This document shows positions 10,892 through 25,092 of a stretch of 64,000 bases of DNA, in pieces. The DNA comes from Hippophae tibetana (Eukaryota > Streptophyta > Magnoliopsida > Rosales > Elaeagnaceae). How positions within the stretch are numbered: the stretch's first letter is position 1; each line of letters starts with the position of its first letter. The notes under the pieces are model-generated. The model worked only from the letters and a program-made list of their open reading frames with translations, did no database searches and had not been told where the DNA came from. The position numbers were made by a program, and so were the translations under genes. The stretch spans positions 2,418,001-2,482,000 of the forward strand of contig JAZDXN010000026.1 of assembly GCA_037013495.1 (NCBI GenBank), in the 5' to 3' direction.

Positions 10892-13800
10892 TGAGATATT
10901 GTTGCCGACCTAGGGTTGTTGATTTATATTTCCAATAAGTCTCTATTCTTCAAAAAAAATAGGACAAGAGAAAATGAAAGAGGATGTTGTTCACATTTTC
11001 AAAAACAACAAAACATTTGGTAAATATGAGTTACAACTTTCAACGGAAATATCTTTTGACTCGGGTATCGAAACCACTATTATAATATATCAAATCGAAG
11101 CTCGTATCAAATTACACAATATGTTTTGGTCCCACCTAGGAAAATCGTTTTGTACCCAAATTACATCGTTTACATCACTTAACGAGTGTTTAAAGTTTTT
11201 GACGCACCGTTTTCATTTTTCTTACTTCTGGTTTAATTCAATAGAGCTATATAGGAGATATTTATGCCGACCTAGGGTTGTTGATTTATATTTCCAATAA
11301 GTCTCTATTTTTCAAAAAAAAATAAGAGAAGAGAAAAAGAAATAGGATATCGTTCACATTTTCAAAAACAACAAAACATTTGGTAAATATGAGTTACAAC
11401 TTTCAATGGAGATATCTTTTGACACGGGAATCGAAACCATATTATAATATATCAAATTGAAGTTGGTATCAAATTACACAATATATATTGGCCCCGCCCA
11501 GGAAAATCGTTTTTGTACCCAAATTACGTCGTTTACATCACTTACCGAGTGTTTAAAGTTTTTGACGCACAATTTTCATTTTTCTTACTTCTGGTTTAAT
11601 TCAATAGAGCTATAAAGGAGATATTGGTGCCGACTTAGGGTTGTTTATTTATATTTCCAATAAGCCTCTTTTCTTCAAAAAAAAAGAGGAGAAGAGAAAA
11701 AGAAAGAGGATGTCGTTCACAATTTTCAAAACCAACAAAAACTTTAGTAAATATAAGTTACAACTTTCAACGGAGATATATTTTGACTCGGGTATCGAAA
11801 CCACTATTATAATATATCAAATCGAAGCTCGTATCAAATTACACAATATGTTTTAGTCCCTCTTAGGAAAATCGTTTTTGTACCCAAATTACATCGTTTA
11901 CATCACTTATCGAGTGTTTAAAGTTTTTGACGCACCATTTTCATTTTTCTTACTTCTGGTTTAATTCAATAGAGCTATACAGGAGATATTGGTGCGGACC
12001 TAGACTTGTTTATTTATATTTTTAATAAGTCTCTATTCTTCAAAAAAAAATAGGAGAAGAGAAAATGAAAGAGGATGTTGTTCACATTTTCAAAAACAAC
12101 AAAACATTTGGTAAATATGAGTTACAACTTTCAACGGAGATATCTTTTGACTCGGGTATCGAAACCACTATTATAATATATCAAATCGAAGCTCGTATCA
12201 AATTACACAATATGTTTTGGTCCCATCTAGGAAAATCGTTTTGTACCCAAATTACATCGTTTACATCACTTAACGAGTGTTTAAAGTTTTTGACGCACCG
12301 TTTTCATTTTTCTTACTTCTGGTTTAATTCAATAGAGCTATACAGGAGATATTCGTGCCGACCTAGGGTTGTTGATTTATATTTCCAATAAGTCTCTATT
12401 CTTCAAAAAAAAATAAGAGAAGAGAAAAAGAAATAGGATGTCGTTCACATTTTCAAAAACAACAAAACATTTGGTAAATATGAGTTACAACTTTCAATGG
12501 AGATATCTTTTGACACGGGTATCGAAACCATATTATAATATATCAAATTGAAGTTGGTATCAAATTACACAATATATATTGGCCCCGCCCAGGAAAATCG
12601 TTTTTGTACCCAAATTACGTCGTTTACATAACTTACCGAGTGTTTAAAGTTTTTGACGCACAATTTTCATTTTTCTTACTTCTGGTTTAATTCAATAGAG
12701 CTATAAAGGAGATATTGGTGCCGACTTAGGGTTGTTTATTTATATTTCCAATAAGCCTCTTTTCTTCAAAAAAAAAGAGGAGAAGAGAAAAAGAAAGAGG
12801 ATGTCATTCACAATTTTCAAAACCAACAAAAACTTTAGTAAATATAAGTTACATCTTTCAACGGAGATATATTTTGACTCGGGTATCGAAACCACTATTA
12901 TAATATATCAAATCGAAGCTCGTATCAAATTACACAATATGTTTTGGTCCCGTTTAGGAAAATCGTTTTGTACCCAAATTACATCGTTTACATCACTTAA
13001 CGAGTGTTTAAAGTTTTTCACGCATCGTTTTCATTTTTCTTACTTCTGGTTTAATTCAATAAAGCTATACAGGAGATATTGGTGCGGACCTAGAGTTGTT
13101 TATTTATATTTTCAATAAGTCTCTTTTCTTCAAAATAAAAAATAAGAGAAGAAAAAAAGAAAAAGGTTGTCGTTCACATTTTCAAAAATAACAAAAGATT
13201 TGTTAAAATATGAGTTACAACTTTCAACGGAGATATCTTTTGACTCGGGTATCGAAACCACTATTATAATATATTAAATCGAAGCTCGTATCAAATTACA
13301 CAATATGTTTTGGTCCCATCTAGGAAAATCGTTTTGTACCCAAATTACATCGTTTACATCACTTAACGAGTGTTTAAAGTTTTTGACGCACCGTTTTCAT
13401 TTTTCTTACTTCTGGTTTAATTCAATAGAGCTATACAGGAGATATTCGTGCCGACCTAGGGTTGTTGATTTATATTTCCAATAAGTCTCTATTCTTCAAA
13501 AAAAAATAAGAGAAGAGAAAAAGAAATAGGATGTCGTTCACATTTTCAAAAACAACAAAACATTTGATAAATATGAGTTACAACTTTCAATGGAGATATC
13601 TTTTGACACGGGTATCGAAACCATATTATAATATATCAAATTGAAGTTGGTATCAAATTACACAATATATATTGGCCCCGCCCAGGAAAATCGTTTTTGT
13701 ACCCAAATTACGTCGTTTACATCACTTACCGAGTGTTTAAAGTTTTTGACGCACAATTTTCATTTTTCTTACTTCTGGTTTAATTCAATAGAGCTATAAA

Positions 13801-15259
13801 GGAGATATTGGTGCCGACTTAGGGTTGTTTATTTATATTTCCAATAAGCCTCTTTTCTTCAAAAAAAAGAGGAGAAGAGAAAAAGAAAGAGAATGTCGTT
13901 CACAATTTTCAAAACCAACAAAAACTTTAGTAAATATAAGTTACAACTTTCAACGGAGATATATTTTGACTCGGGTATCGAAACCACTATTATAATATAT
14001 CAAATCGAAGCTCATATCAAATTACACAATATGTTTTAGTCCCTCCTAGGAAAATCGTTTTTGTACCCAAATTACATCGTTTACATCACTTATCGAGTGT
14101 TTAAAGTTTTTGACGCACCGTTTTCATTTTTCTTACTTCTGGTTTAATTCAATAGAGCTATACAGGAGATATTCGTGCCGACCTAGGGTTGTTGATTTAT
14201 ATTTCCAATAAGTCTCTATTCTTCAAAAAAAAAAATAGGAGAAGAGAAAATGAAAGAGGATGTTGTTCACATTTTCAAAAACAACAAAACATTTGGTAAA
14301 TATGAGTTACAACTTTCAACGGAGATATCTTTTGACTCGGGTATCGAAACCACTATTATAATATATCAAATCGAAGCTCGTATCAAATTACACAATATGT
14401 TTTGGTCCCATCTAGGAAAATTGTTTTGTACCCAAATTACATCGTTTACATCACTTAACGAGTGTTTAAAGTTTTTGACGCACCGTTTTCATTTTTCTTA
14501 CTTCTTGTTTAATTCAATAGAGCTATACAGGAGATATTCGTGCCGACCTAGGGTTGTTGATTTATATTTCCAATAAGTCTCTATTCTTCAAAAAAAAATA
14601 AGAGAAGAGAAAAAGAAATAGGATGTCGTTCACATTTTCAAAAACAACAAAACATTTGGTAAATATGAGTTACAACTTTCAATGGAGATATCTTTTGACA
14701 CGGGTATCGAAACCACTATTATAATATATCAAATTGAAGTTGGTATCAAATTACACAATATATATTGGCCCCGCCTAGGAAAATCGTTTTTGTACCTAAA
14801 TTACGTCGTTTACATCACTTACCGAGTGTTTAAAGTTTTTGACGCACAATTTTCATTTTTCTTACTTCTGGTTTAATTCAATAGAGCTATAAAGGAAATA
14901 TTGGTGCCGACTTAGGGTTGTTTATTTATATTTCCAATAAGCCTCTTTTCTTCAAAAAAAAAAGAGGAGAAGAGAAAAAGAAAGAGGATGTCGTTCACAA
15001 TTTTCAAAACCAACAAAAACTTTAGTAAATATAAGTTACAACTTTCAACGGAGATATATTTTGACTCGGGTATCGAAACCACTATTATAATATATCAAAT
15101 CGAAGCTCGTATCAAATTACACAATATGTTTTAGTCCCATCTAGGAAAATCGTTTTTGTACCCAAATTACATCGTTTACATCACTTAAAGAGTGTTGAAA
15201 GTTTTTGACGCACCGTTTTCATTTTTCTTACTTCTGGTTTAATTCAATAGAGCTATACA
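10892..15259 (+). repeat. Trimer higher-order repeat k-b-i, four copies
   Basis: Units are 10892-11981, 11982-13071, 13072-14164 and 14165-15259 (1090, 1090, 1093 and 1095 bp). Monomer starts: 10892, 11254, 11617; 11982, 12345, 12708; 13072, 13438, 13801; 14165, 14530, 14894. The second monomer of each unit carries GAAATAGGAT and TTCAATGGAGATATC; the third carries GCCGACTTAGG and AAGCCTC. The first monomer is k in units 1 and 4. In units 2 and 3 it has a j-like 5' end (GCGGACCTAGACTTG or GCGGACCTAGAGTTG) joined to a k body. The b monomers of units 1 to 3 lack two bases in CCATATTATAATA. Confidence 0.88.
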
Positions 15260-17075
15260 GGAGATATTGGTGTGGACCTAGAGTTGTTTATTTATATTTT
15301 TAATAAGTCTGTATTCTTCCAAAAAAAATAAGAGAAGAGAAAAAGAAAGAAGATGTCGTTCACATTTTCAAAAAAAAACAAAACATTTGGTAAATATTAG
15401 TTTCAACTTTCAACGGAGATATCATTTGACTCGGATATCGAAACCACTATTATAATATATCAAATCGAAGCTCGTATCAAATTACACAATATGTTTTGGT
15501 CCCGAACAGGAAAATCATTTTTGTACCCAAATTATATCGTTTATATTACTTATCGAGTGTTTAAAGTTTTTGACGCACCATTTTCATTTTTCTTACTTCT
15601 GGTTTAATTCAATAGAGCTATACAGGAGATAATGGTGCCGACCTAGGGTTGTTTATTTATATTTCCAATAAGTCTCTTTTCTTCAAAAAAAAATAGGAGA
15701 AGAGAAAAAGAAAGAGGATGTCGTTTACATTTTCAAAAACAACAAAAAATTTGGTAAATATAAGTTACAACTTTCAACGGAGATATCTTTTGACTCGGGT
15801 ATCGAAACCACTATTATAATATATCAAATCGAAGCTCGTATCAAATTACACAATATGTTTTGCTCCCGCCTAGGAAAAATCGTTTTTGTACCCAAATTAC
15901 ATCGTTTACATCACTTACCGAGTGTTTAAAGTTTTTGACGCACCATTTTCATTTTTCTTACTTCTGGTTTAATTCAATAGAGCTATACAGGAGATATTGG
16001 TGCCGACCTAGGGTTGTTGATTTATATTTCCAATAAGTCTCTATTCTTCAAAAAAAATAAGAGAAGAGAAAAAGAAAGAGGATGTCCTTCACATTTTCAA
16101 AAACAACAAAACATTTGGTAAATATGAGTTACAACTTTCAATGGAGATATCTTTTGACACGGGTATCGAAACCACTATTATAATATATCAAATTGAAGTT
16201 GGTATTAAATTACACAATATGTTTTAGTCCCTCCTAGGAAAATCTTTTTTGTACCCAAATTACATCGTTTACATCACTTATCGAGTGTTTAAAGTTTTTG
16301 ACGCACCATTTTCATTTTTCTTACTTCTAGTTTAATTCAATAGAGCTATACAAGAGATATTGGTGCGGACCTAGACTTGTTTATTTATATTTTTAATAAG
16401 TCTCTTGTAAAATAAAAAATAAGATAAGAGAAAAAGAAAGAGGTTGTCGTTCACATTTTCAAAAATAACAAAAGATTTGGTAAATATGAGTTACAACTTT
16501 CAACGGAGATATCTTTTGACTCGGGTATCAAAACCATTATTTTAATATATCAAATTGAAGCTCATATCAAATTACACAATATATTTGGTGCCGCCCAAGA
16601 AAATCGTTTTTGTACACAAATTACATCGTTTACATTACTTACCGAGTGTTTAAAGTTTTTGACGCACCATTTTCATTTTTCTTACTTCTGGTTTAATTCA
16701 ATAGAGCTATACATGAGATTTTGGTGCCGACCTAGGGTTGTTGATTTATATTTCCAATAAGTCTCTATTCTTCAAAAAAAAATAGGAGAAGAGAAAAAGA
16801 AAGAGGATGTTGTTCACATTTTCTAAAACAACAAAACATTTGGTAAATATGAGTTACAACTTTCAACGGAGATATCTTTTGACTCGGGTATCGAAACCAC
16901 TATTATAATATATCAAATCGAAGCTCGTATCAAATTACACAATATGTTTGGTCCCGCCCAAGAAAATCGTTTTGTACCGAAATTACATCGTTTACATCAC
17001 TTAACGAGTGTTGAAAGTTTTTGACGCACCATTTTCATTTTTCTTACTTCTGGTTTAATTCAATAGAGCTATACA
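15260..17075 (+). repeat. Five-monomer segment h-a-b/i-j-k
   Basis: Monomers start at 15260, 15625, 15990, 16353 and 16714. The order matches h-a-b-i-j-k at 20722-22907, except that b and i are replaced by one fused monomer. The first has CTGTATTCTTCC and ATATCATTTG; the second has GATAATGG and GGAAAAATCG. Confidence 0.85.
15990..16352 (+). repeat. Fused b/i monomer
   Basis: The 5' half, through GAAGTTGGTATT, matches the b monomer at 21452 (GTCCTTCACATT, GACACGGG). The 3' half, from ACAATATGTTTTAGTCCC, matches the i monomer at 21816 (CTCCTAGGAAAATC, then CTTATCGAG). The switch lies at about 16200-16222, close to the internal direct repeats. This is the product expected of unequal exchange that removed one monomer. 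Confidence 0.85.
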
Positions 17076-19992
17076 AGAGATATTGGTGCCGACCTAGGGT
17101 TGTTGATTTATATTTCCAATAAGTCTCTTTTCTTCAAAATAAAAAATAAGAGAAGAGAAAAAGAAGGAGGATTTCGTTCACATTTTCAAAAACAACAAAA
17201 CATTTGGTAAATATGAGTTACAACTTTCAACGGAGATATCTTTTGACTCGGGTATCGAAACCACTATTATAATATATCAAATCGAAGTTCGTATCAAATT
17301 ACACAATATATTTTGGTCCCGCCCAGGAAAATCGTTTTTGTACCCAACTTAGATCGTTTACATCACTTACCAAGTGTTTACAGTTTTTGACGCACCGTTT
17401 TCATTTTTCTTACTTCTGGTTTAATTCAATAGAGCTATACAGGAGATATTGTTGCCGACCTAGGGTTGTTGATTTATATTTCCAATAAGTCTCTATTCTT
17501 CAAAAAAAAATAAGAGAAGAGAAAAAGAAAGAGGATGTCGTTCACAATTTCAAAAACACCAAAACATTTGGTAAATATGTGTTACGACTTTCAACGGAGA
17601 TATCTTTTGACTCGGGTATCGAAACCACTATTATAATATATCAAATCGAAGCTCGTATCAAATTACACAATATATTTTGGTCCCGCCCAAGAAAATCGTT
17701 TGGTACCCAAATTACATCGTTTACATCACTTAACGATTGTTTAAAGTTTTTGACGCACCATTTTCATTTTTCGTACTTCTGGTTTAATTCAATAGAGCTA
17801 TACAGAATATATTGGTGCGGACCTAGCTTTGATTATTTATATTTCCAATAACTCTGTTTGCTTCAAAAAAAAAATAAGAGAAGAGAAAAAGAAAGAAGAT
17901 GTCGTTCACAATTTCAAAAACAACAAAACATTTGGTAAATATAAGTTACAACTTTCAACGGAGATATCTTTTGACTCGGGTATCGAAACCACTATTATAA
18001 TATATCAAATCGAACCTCCTATCAAATTACACAATATGTTTTGGTCCCGTCCAGGAAAATCGTTTTTGTACCCAAATTACATCGTTTACATCACTTAACG
18101 AGTGTTTAAAGTTTTTGACGCACCGTTTTCATTTTTCTTACTTCTCGTTTAATTCAATAGAGCTATACAGGAGATATTGGTGCTGACCTAGCTTTGTTTA
18201 TTTATATTTCCAATAACTCTGTTTGCTTCAAAAAAAATAAGAGAAGAGAAAAAGAAAGAAGATGTCGTTCACAATTTCAAAAACAACAAAACATTTGGTA
18301 AATATAAGTTACAACTTTCGATGGAGATATCTTTTGACTCGGGTATCGAAACCACTATTATAATATACCAAATCGAAGCTCATATCAAATTACACAATAT
18401 ATTATGGTCCCGCCCAAGAAAATTGTTTTGTACCCAAATTACATCGTTTACATCACTTAACGAGTGTTTAAAGTTTTTGACGCACCATTTTCATTTTTCT
18501 TACTTCTGGTTTAATTCAATAGAGCTATACTGGAGATATTGGTTCCGACCTAGGGTTGTTGATTTATATTTCCCATAAGTCTCTATTCTTCAAAAAAAAA
18601 TAAGAGAAGAGAAAAAGAAAGAGGATGTCGTTCATAATTTCAAAAACACCAAAACATTTGGTAAATATGTGTTACGACTTTCAACGGAGATATCTTTTGA
18701 CTCGGGTATCGAAACCACTATTATAATATATCAAATCGAAGCTCGTATCAAATTACAAAATATATTTTGGTCCTGCCCAGGAAAATCGTTTTTGTACCCA
18801 ACTTAGATCGTTTACATCACTTACCAAGTGTTTACAGTTTTTGACGCACCGTTTTCATTTTTCTTACTTCTGGTTTAATTCAATTGAGCTATACAAGAGA
18901 TATTGGTGCGGACCTAGCTTTGTTTATTTATATTTCCAATAACTCTGTTTGCTTCAAAAAAAAATAAGAGAAGAGAAAAAGAAAGAAGATGTCGTTCACA
19001 ATTTCAAAAACAACAAAACATTTGGTAAATATAAGTTACAACTTTCAACGGAGTTATCTTTGGACTCGGGTATCGAAACCACTATTATAATATATCAAAT
19101 CGAAGCTCGTATCAAATTACACAATATGTTTTTCTCCCGTCCAGGAAAATCGTTTTTGTACCCAAATTACATCGCTTACATCACTTAAAGAGTGTTGAAA
19201 GTTTTTGACGCACCATTTTCATTTTTCTTACTTCTGGTTTAATTCAATAGAGCTATACAGAATATATTGGTGCGGACCTAGCTTTGTTTATTTATATTTC
19301 CAATAACTCTGTTTTCTACAAAAAAAAATATAAGAGAAGAGAAGAGAAAAAGAAAGAGGTTGTCGTTCACATTTTCAAAAATAACAAAAGATTTGGTAAA
19401 TATGAGTTACAACTTTCAACGGAGATATCTTTTGACTCGGGATTCAAAACCACTATTATAATATATCAAATTGAAGCTCATATCAAATTACACAATATAT
19501 TTGGTGCCGCCCAAGAAAATCTTTTTTGTACACAAATTACATCGTTTACATCACTTACCGAGTGTTTAAAGTTTTTGACGAACCATTTTCATTTTTCTTA
19601 CTTCTGGTTTAATTCAATAGAGCTATACATGAGATAATGGTGCGGACCTAGGTTTGTTTATTTATATTTCCAATAAGTCTCTATTCTTCAAAAAAAAATA
19701 AGAGAAGAGAAAAAAAAGTGGATGTCGTTCACATTTTCAAAAACAACAAAACATTTGGTAAATATGAGTTACAACTTTCAACGGAGATATCTTTTGACTC
19801 GGGTATCGAAACCACTATTATAATATATCAAATCGAAGCTCGTTTCAAATTACACAATATGTTTTTCTACCGTCCAGGAAAATCGTTTTTGTACCCAAAT
19901 TACATCGTTTACATCACTTAAAGAGTGTTGAAAGTTTTTGACGCACCATTTTCATTTTTCTTACTTCTGGTTTAATTCAATAGAGCTATACA
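17076..19992 (+). repeat. Eight-monomer segment, copy 1 of a pair 9837 bp apart
   Basis: Monomers start at 17076, 17442, 17805, 18170, 18532, 18896, 19260 and 19630 (types roughly l/e, c/d, f, d, c/e, g, L, g). The segment is matched one for one by monomers starting at 26913, 27279, 27642, 28006, 28369, 28734, 29097 and 29467. The match stops near 19915, where this copy continues AAAGAGTGTTGAAAG and the other switches to ACCGAGTGTTTAAAG. The monomer at 19260 is a 370-bp L type. Confidence 0.87.
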
Positions 19993-21451
19993 GGAGATAT
20001 TGGTGCGGACCTAGAGTTGTTTATTTATATTTTTAATAAGTCTGTATTCTTCCAAAAAAAATAAGAGAAGAGAAAAAGAAAGAGGATGTCGTTCACATTT
20101 TCAAAAACAACAAAACATTTGCTAAATATGAGTTACAACTTTCAATGGAGATATCTTTTGACACGAGTATCGAAACCACTATTATAATATATCAAATTGA
20201 AGTTGGTATCAAATTACACAATATATATTGGCCCCGCCCAGGAAAATCGTTTTTGTACCTAAATTACGTCGTTTACATCACTTACCGAGTGTTTAAAGTT
20301 TTTGACGCACCATTTTCATTTTTCTTACTTCTGGTTTAATTCAATAGAGCTATACAGGAGATATTCGTGCCGACCTAGGGTTGTTGATTTACATTTCCAA
20401 TAAGTCTCTATTCTTCAAAAAAAAAATAAGAGAAGAGAAAAAGAAAGAGGATGTCGTTCACAATTTCAAAAACACCAAAACATTTGGTAAATATGTGTTA
20501 CGACTTTCAACGGAGATATCTTTTGACTCGGGTATCGAAACCACTATTATAATATATCAAATCGAAGCTCGTATCAAATTACACAATATGTTTTAGTCCC
20601 ATCTAGGAAAATCGTTTTTGTACCCAAATTACATCGTTTACATCACTTAAAGAGTGTTGAAAGTTTTTGACGCACCATTTTCATTTTTCTTACTTCTGGT
20701 TTAATTTAATAGAGCTATACAGGAGATATTGGTGCGGACCTAGAGTTGTTTATTTATATTTTTAATAAGTCTGTATTCTTCCAAAAAAAATAAGAGAAGA
20801 GAAAAAGAAAGAAGATGTCGTTCACATTTTAAAAAAAAACAAAACATTTGGTAAATATTAGTTACAACTTTCAACGGAGATATCATTTGACTCGGATATC
20901 GAAACCACTATTATAATATATCAAATCGAAGCTCGTATCAAATTACACAAGATGTTTTGGTCCCGACCAGGAAAATCATTTTTGTACCCAAATTATATCG
21001 TTTATATTACTTATCGAGTGTTTAAAGTTTTTGACGCACAATTTTCATTTTTCTTACTTCTGGTTTAATTCAATAGAGCTATACAGGAGATAATGGTGCC
21101 GACCTAGGGTTGTTTATTTATATTTCCAATAAGTCTCTTTTCTTCAAAAAAAAATAGGAGAAGAGAAAAAGAAAGAGGATGTCGTTTACATTTTCAAAAA
21201 CAACAAAAAATTTGGTAAATATAAGTTACAACTTTCAACGGAGATATCTTTTGACTCGGGTTATCGAAACCACTATTATAATATATCAAATCGAAGCTCG
21301 TATCAAATTACACAATATGTTTTTGCTCCCGTGTAGGAAAATCGTTTTTGTACCCAAATTACATAGTTTACATCACTTACCGAGTCTTTAAAGTTTTTGA
21401 CGCACCATTTTCATTTTTCTTACTTCTGGTTTAATTCAATAGAGCTATACA
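19993..21451 (+). repeat. Four mixed monomers (h/b, c, h, a)
   Basis: Monomers start at 19993, 20357, 20722 and 21086. The first is a chimera: an h-like start (CTGTATTCTTCC) and a b body (TTCAATGGAGATATC, GAAGTTGG). The second is c-like (ACACCAAAAC, GTGTTACGAC) but ends TTTTAGTCCCATCTAGG. The third and fourth correspond to 15260 and 15625; the fourth has an extra T in CGGGTTATCG. Confidence 0.82.
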
Positions 21452-23272
21452 GGAGATAATGGTGCCGACCTAGGGTTGTTGATTTATATTTCCAATAAGT
21501 CTCTATTCTTCAAAAAAAATAAGAGAAGAGAAAAAGAAAGAGGATGTCCTTCACATTTTCAAAAACAACAAAACATTTGGTAAATATGAGTTACAACTTT
21601 CAATGGAGATATCTTTTGACACGGGTATCGAAACCACTATTATAATATATCAAATTGAAGTTGGTATCAAATTACACAATATATATTGGCCCCGCCCAGG
21701 AAAAATCGTTTTTGTACCTAAATTATGTCGTTTACATCACTTACCGAGTGTTTAAAGTTTTTGACGCACCATTTTCATTTTTCTTACTTCTAGTTTAATT
21801 CAATAGAGCTATAAAGGAGATATTGGTGCCGATTTAGGGTTGTTTATTTATATTTCCAATAAGCCTCTTTTCTTCAAAAAAAAAATAGGTGAAGAGAAAA
21901 AGAAAGAGGATGTCGTTCACAATTTTCAAAAACAATAAAAACTTTGGTAAATATAAGTTACAACTTTCAACGGAGATATATTTTGACTCGGGTATCGAAA
22001 CCACTATTATAATATATCCAATCGAAGCTCGTATCAAATTACACAATATGTTTTAGTCCCTCCTAGGAAAATCTTTTTTGTACCCAAATTACATCGTTTA
22101 CATCACTTATCGAGTGTTTCAAGTTTTTGACGCACCATTTTCATTTTTCTTACTTCTGGTTTAATTCAATAGAGCTATACAAGAGATATTGGTGCGGACC
22201 TAGACTTGTTTATTTATATTTTTAATAAGTCTGTATTCTTCCAAAAAAAATAAGATAAGAGAAAAAGAAAGAGGTTGTCGTTCACATTTTCAAAAATAAC
22301 AAAAGATTTGGTAAATATGAGTTACAACTTTCAACGGAGATATCTTTTGACTCGGGTATCAAAACCATTATTTTAATATATCAAATTGAAGCTCATATCA
22401 AATTACACAATATATTTGGTGCCGCCCAAGAAAATCGTTTTTGTACACAAATTACATCGTTTACATTACTTACCGAGTGTTTAAAGTTTTTGACGCACCA
22501 TTTTCATTTTTCTTACTTCTGGTTTAATTCAATAGAGCTATACATGAGATATTGGTGCCGACCTAGGGTTGTTGATTTATATTTCCAATAAGTCTCTATT
22601 CTTCAAAAAAAAAAAGGAGAAGAGAAAAAGAAAGAGGATGTTGTTCACATTTTCAAAAACAACAAAACATTTGGTAAATATGAGTTACAACTTTCAACGG
22701 AGATATCTTTTGACTCGGGTATCGAAACCACTATTATAATATATCAAATCGAAGCTCGTATCAAATTACACAATATGTTTTGGTCCCGCCCAAGAAAATC
22801 GTTTTGTACCGAAATTACATCGTTTACATCACTTAACGAGTGTTGAAAGTTTTTGACGCACCATTTTCATTTTTCTTACTTCTGGTTTAATTCAATAGAG
22901 CTATACAAGAGATATTGGTGCCGACCTAGGGTTGTTGATTTATATTTCCAATAAGTCTCTTTTCTTCAAAATAAAAAATAAGAGAAGAGAAAAAGAAAGA
23001 GGATTTCGTTCACATTTTCAAAAACAACAAAACATTTGGTAAATATGAGTTACAACTTTCAACGGAGATATCTTTTGACTCGGGTATCGAAACCACTATT
23101 ATTATATATCAAATCGAAGCTCATATCAAATTACACAATATATTTTGGTCCCGCCCAAGAAAATCGTTTTGTACCGAAATTACATCGTTTACATCACTTA
23201 ACGAGTGTTGAAAGTTTTTGACGCACCATTTTCATTTTTCTTACTTCTGGTTTAATTCAATAGAGCTATACA
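21452..23272 (+). repeat. Pentamer higher-order repeat b-i-j-k-l, copy 1 of 3
   Basis: Monomers start at 21452, 21816, 22182, 22545 and 22908; the unit is 1821 bp. It differs from the next copy at only a few places: GATAATGG for GATATTGG at the start, an extra A in GGAAAAATCG, and GAGGATG for GAGAATG near 21907. Confidence 0.93.
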
Positions 23273-25092
23273 GGAGATATTGGTGCCGACCTAGGGTTGT
23301 TGATTTATATTTCCAATAAGTCTCTATTCTTCAAAAAAAATAAGAGAAGAGAAAAAGAAAGAGGATGTCCTTCACATTTTCAAAAACAACAAAACATTTG
23401 GTAAATATGAGTTACAACTTTCAATGGAGATATCTTTTGACACGGGTATCGAAACCACTATTATAATATATCAAATTGAAGTTGGTATCAAATTACACAA
23501 TATATATTGGCCCCGCCCAGGAAAATCGTTTTTGTACCTAAATTATGTCGTTTACATCACTTACCGAGTGTTTAAAGTTTTTGACGCACCATTTTCATTT
23601 TTCTTACTTCTAGTTTAATTCAATAGAGCTATAAAGGAGATATTGGTGCCGATTTAGGGTTGTTTATTTATATTTCCAATAAGCCTCTTTTCTTCAAAAA
23701 AAAAATAGGTGAAGAGAAAAAGAAAGAGAATGTCGTTCACAATTTTCAAAAACAATAAAAACTTTGGTAAATATAAGTTACAACTTTCAACGGAGATATA
23801 TTTTGACTCGGGTATCGAAACCACTATTATAATATATCCAATCGAAGCTCGTATCAAATTACACAATATGTTTTAGTCCCTCCTAGGAAAATCTTTTTTG
23901 TACCCAAATTACATCGTTTACATCACTTATCGAGTGTTTCAAGTTTTTGACGCACCATTTTCATTTTTCTTACTTCTGGTTTAATTCAATAGAGCTATAC
24001 AAGAGATATTGGTGCGGACCTAGACTTGTTTATTTATATTTTTAATAAGTCTGTATTCTTCCAAAAAAAATAAGATAAGAGAAAAAGAAAGAGGTTGTCG
24101 TTCACATTTTCAAAAATAACAAAAGATTTGGTAAATATGAGTTACAACTTTCAACGGAGATATCTTTTGACTCGGGTATCAAAACCATTATTTTAATATA
24201 TCAAATTGAAGCTCATATCAAATTACACAATATATTTGGTGCCGCCCAAGAAAATCGTTTTTGTACACAAATTACATCGTTTACATTACTTACCGAGTGT
24301 TTAAAGTTTTTGACGCACCATTTTCATTTTTCTTACTTCTGGTTTAATTCAATAGAGCTATACATGAGATATTGGTGCCGACCTAGGGTTGTTGATTTAT
24401 ATTTCCAATAAGTCTCTATTCTTCAAAAAAAAAAAGGAGAAGAGAAAAAGAAAGAGGATGTTGTTCACATTTTCAAAAACAACAAAACATTTGGTAAATA
24501 TGAGTTACAACTTTCAACGGAGATATCTTTTGACTCGGGTATCGAAACCACTATTATAATATATCAAATCGAAGCTCGTATCAAATTACACAATATGTTT
24601 TGGTCCCGCCCAAGAAAATCGTTTTGTACCGAAATTACATCGTTTACATCACTTAACGAGTGTTGAAAGTTTTTGACGCACCATTTTCATTTTTCTTACT
24701 TCTGGTTTAATTCAATAGAGCTATACAAGAGATATTGGTGCCGACCTAGGGTTGTTGATTTATATTTCCAATAAGTCTCTTTTCTTCAAAATAAAAAATA
24801 AGAGAAGAGAAAAAGAAAGAGGATTTCGTTCACATTTTCAAAAACAACAAAACATTTGGTAAATATGAGTTACAACTTTCAACGGAGATATCTTTTGACT
24901 CGGGTATCGAAACCACTATTATTATATATCAAATCGAAGCTCATATCAAATTACACAATATATTTTGGTCCCGCCCAAGAAAATCGTTTTGTACCGAAAT
25001 TACATCGTTTACATCACTTAACGAGTGTTGAAAGTTTTTGACGCACCATTTTCATTTTTCTTACTTCTGGTTTAATTCAATAGAGCTATACA
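23273..25092 (+). repeat. Pentamer higher-order repeat b-i-j-k-l, copy 2 of 3
   Basis: Monomers start at 23273, 23636, 24002, 24365 and 24728; the unit is exactly 1820 bp. I saw no difference from copy 3 on reading line by line. The i monomer is marked by GCCGATTTAGGG and ATATATCCAATCG, the j monomer by AATAAGATAAGAG, and the l monomer by ATTATTATATATC and GTACCGAAATT. Confidence 0.93.

Noticed and set aside
21816..21850. Telomere repeat (TTTAGGG within GCCGATTTAGGGTTG)
   Set aside because: Only one copy per i monomer, never in tandem; it is a point variant of CGACCTAGGGTTG.
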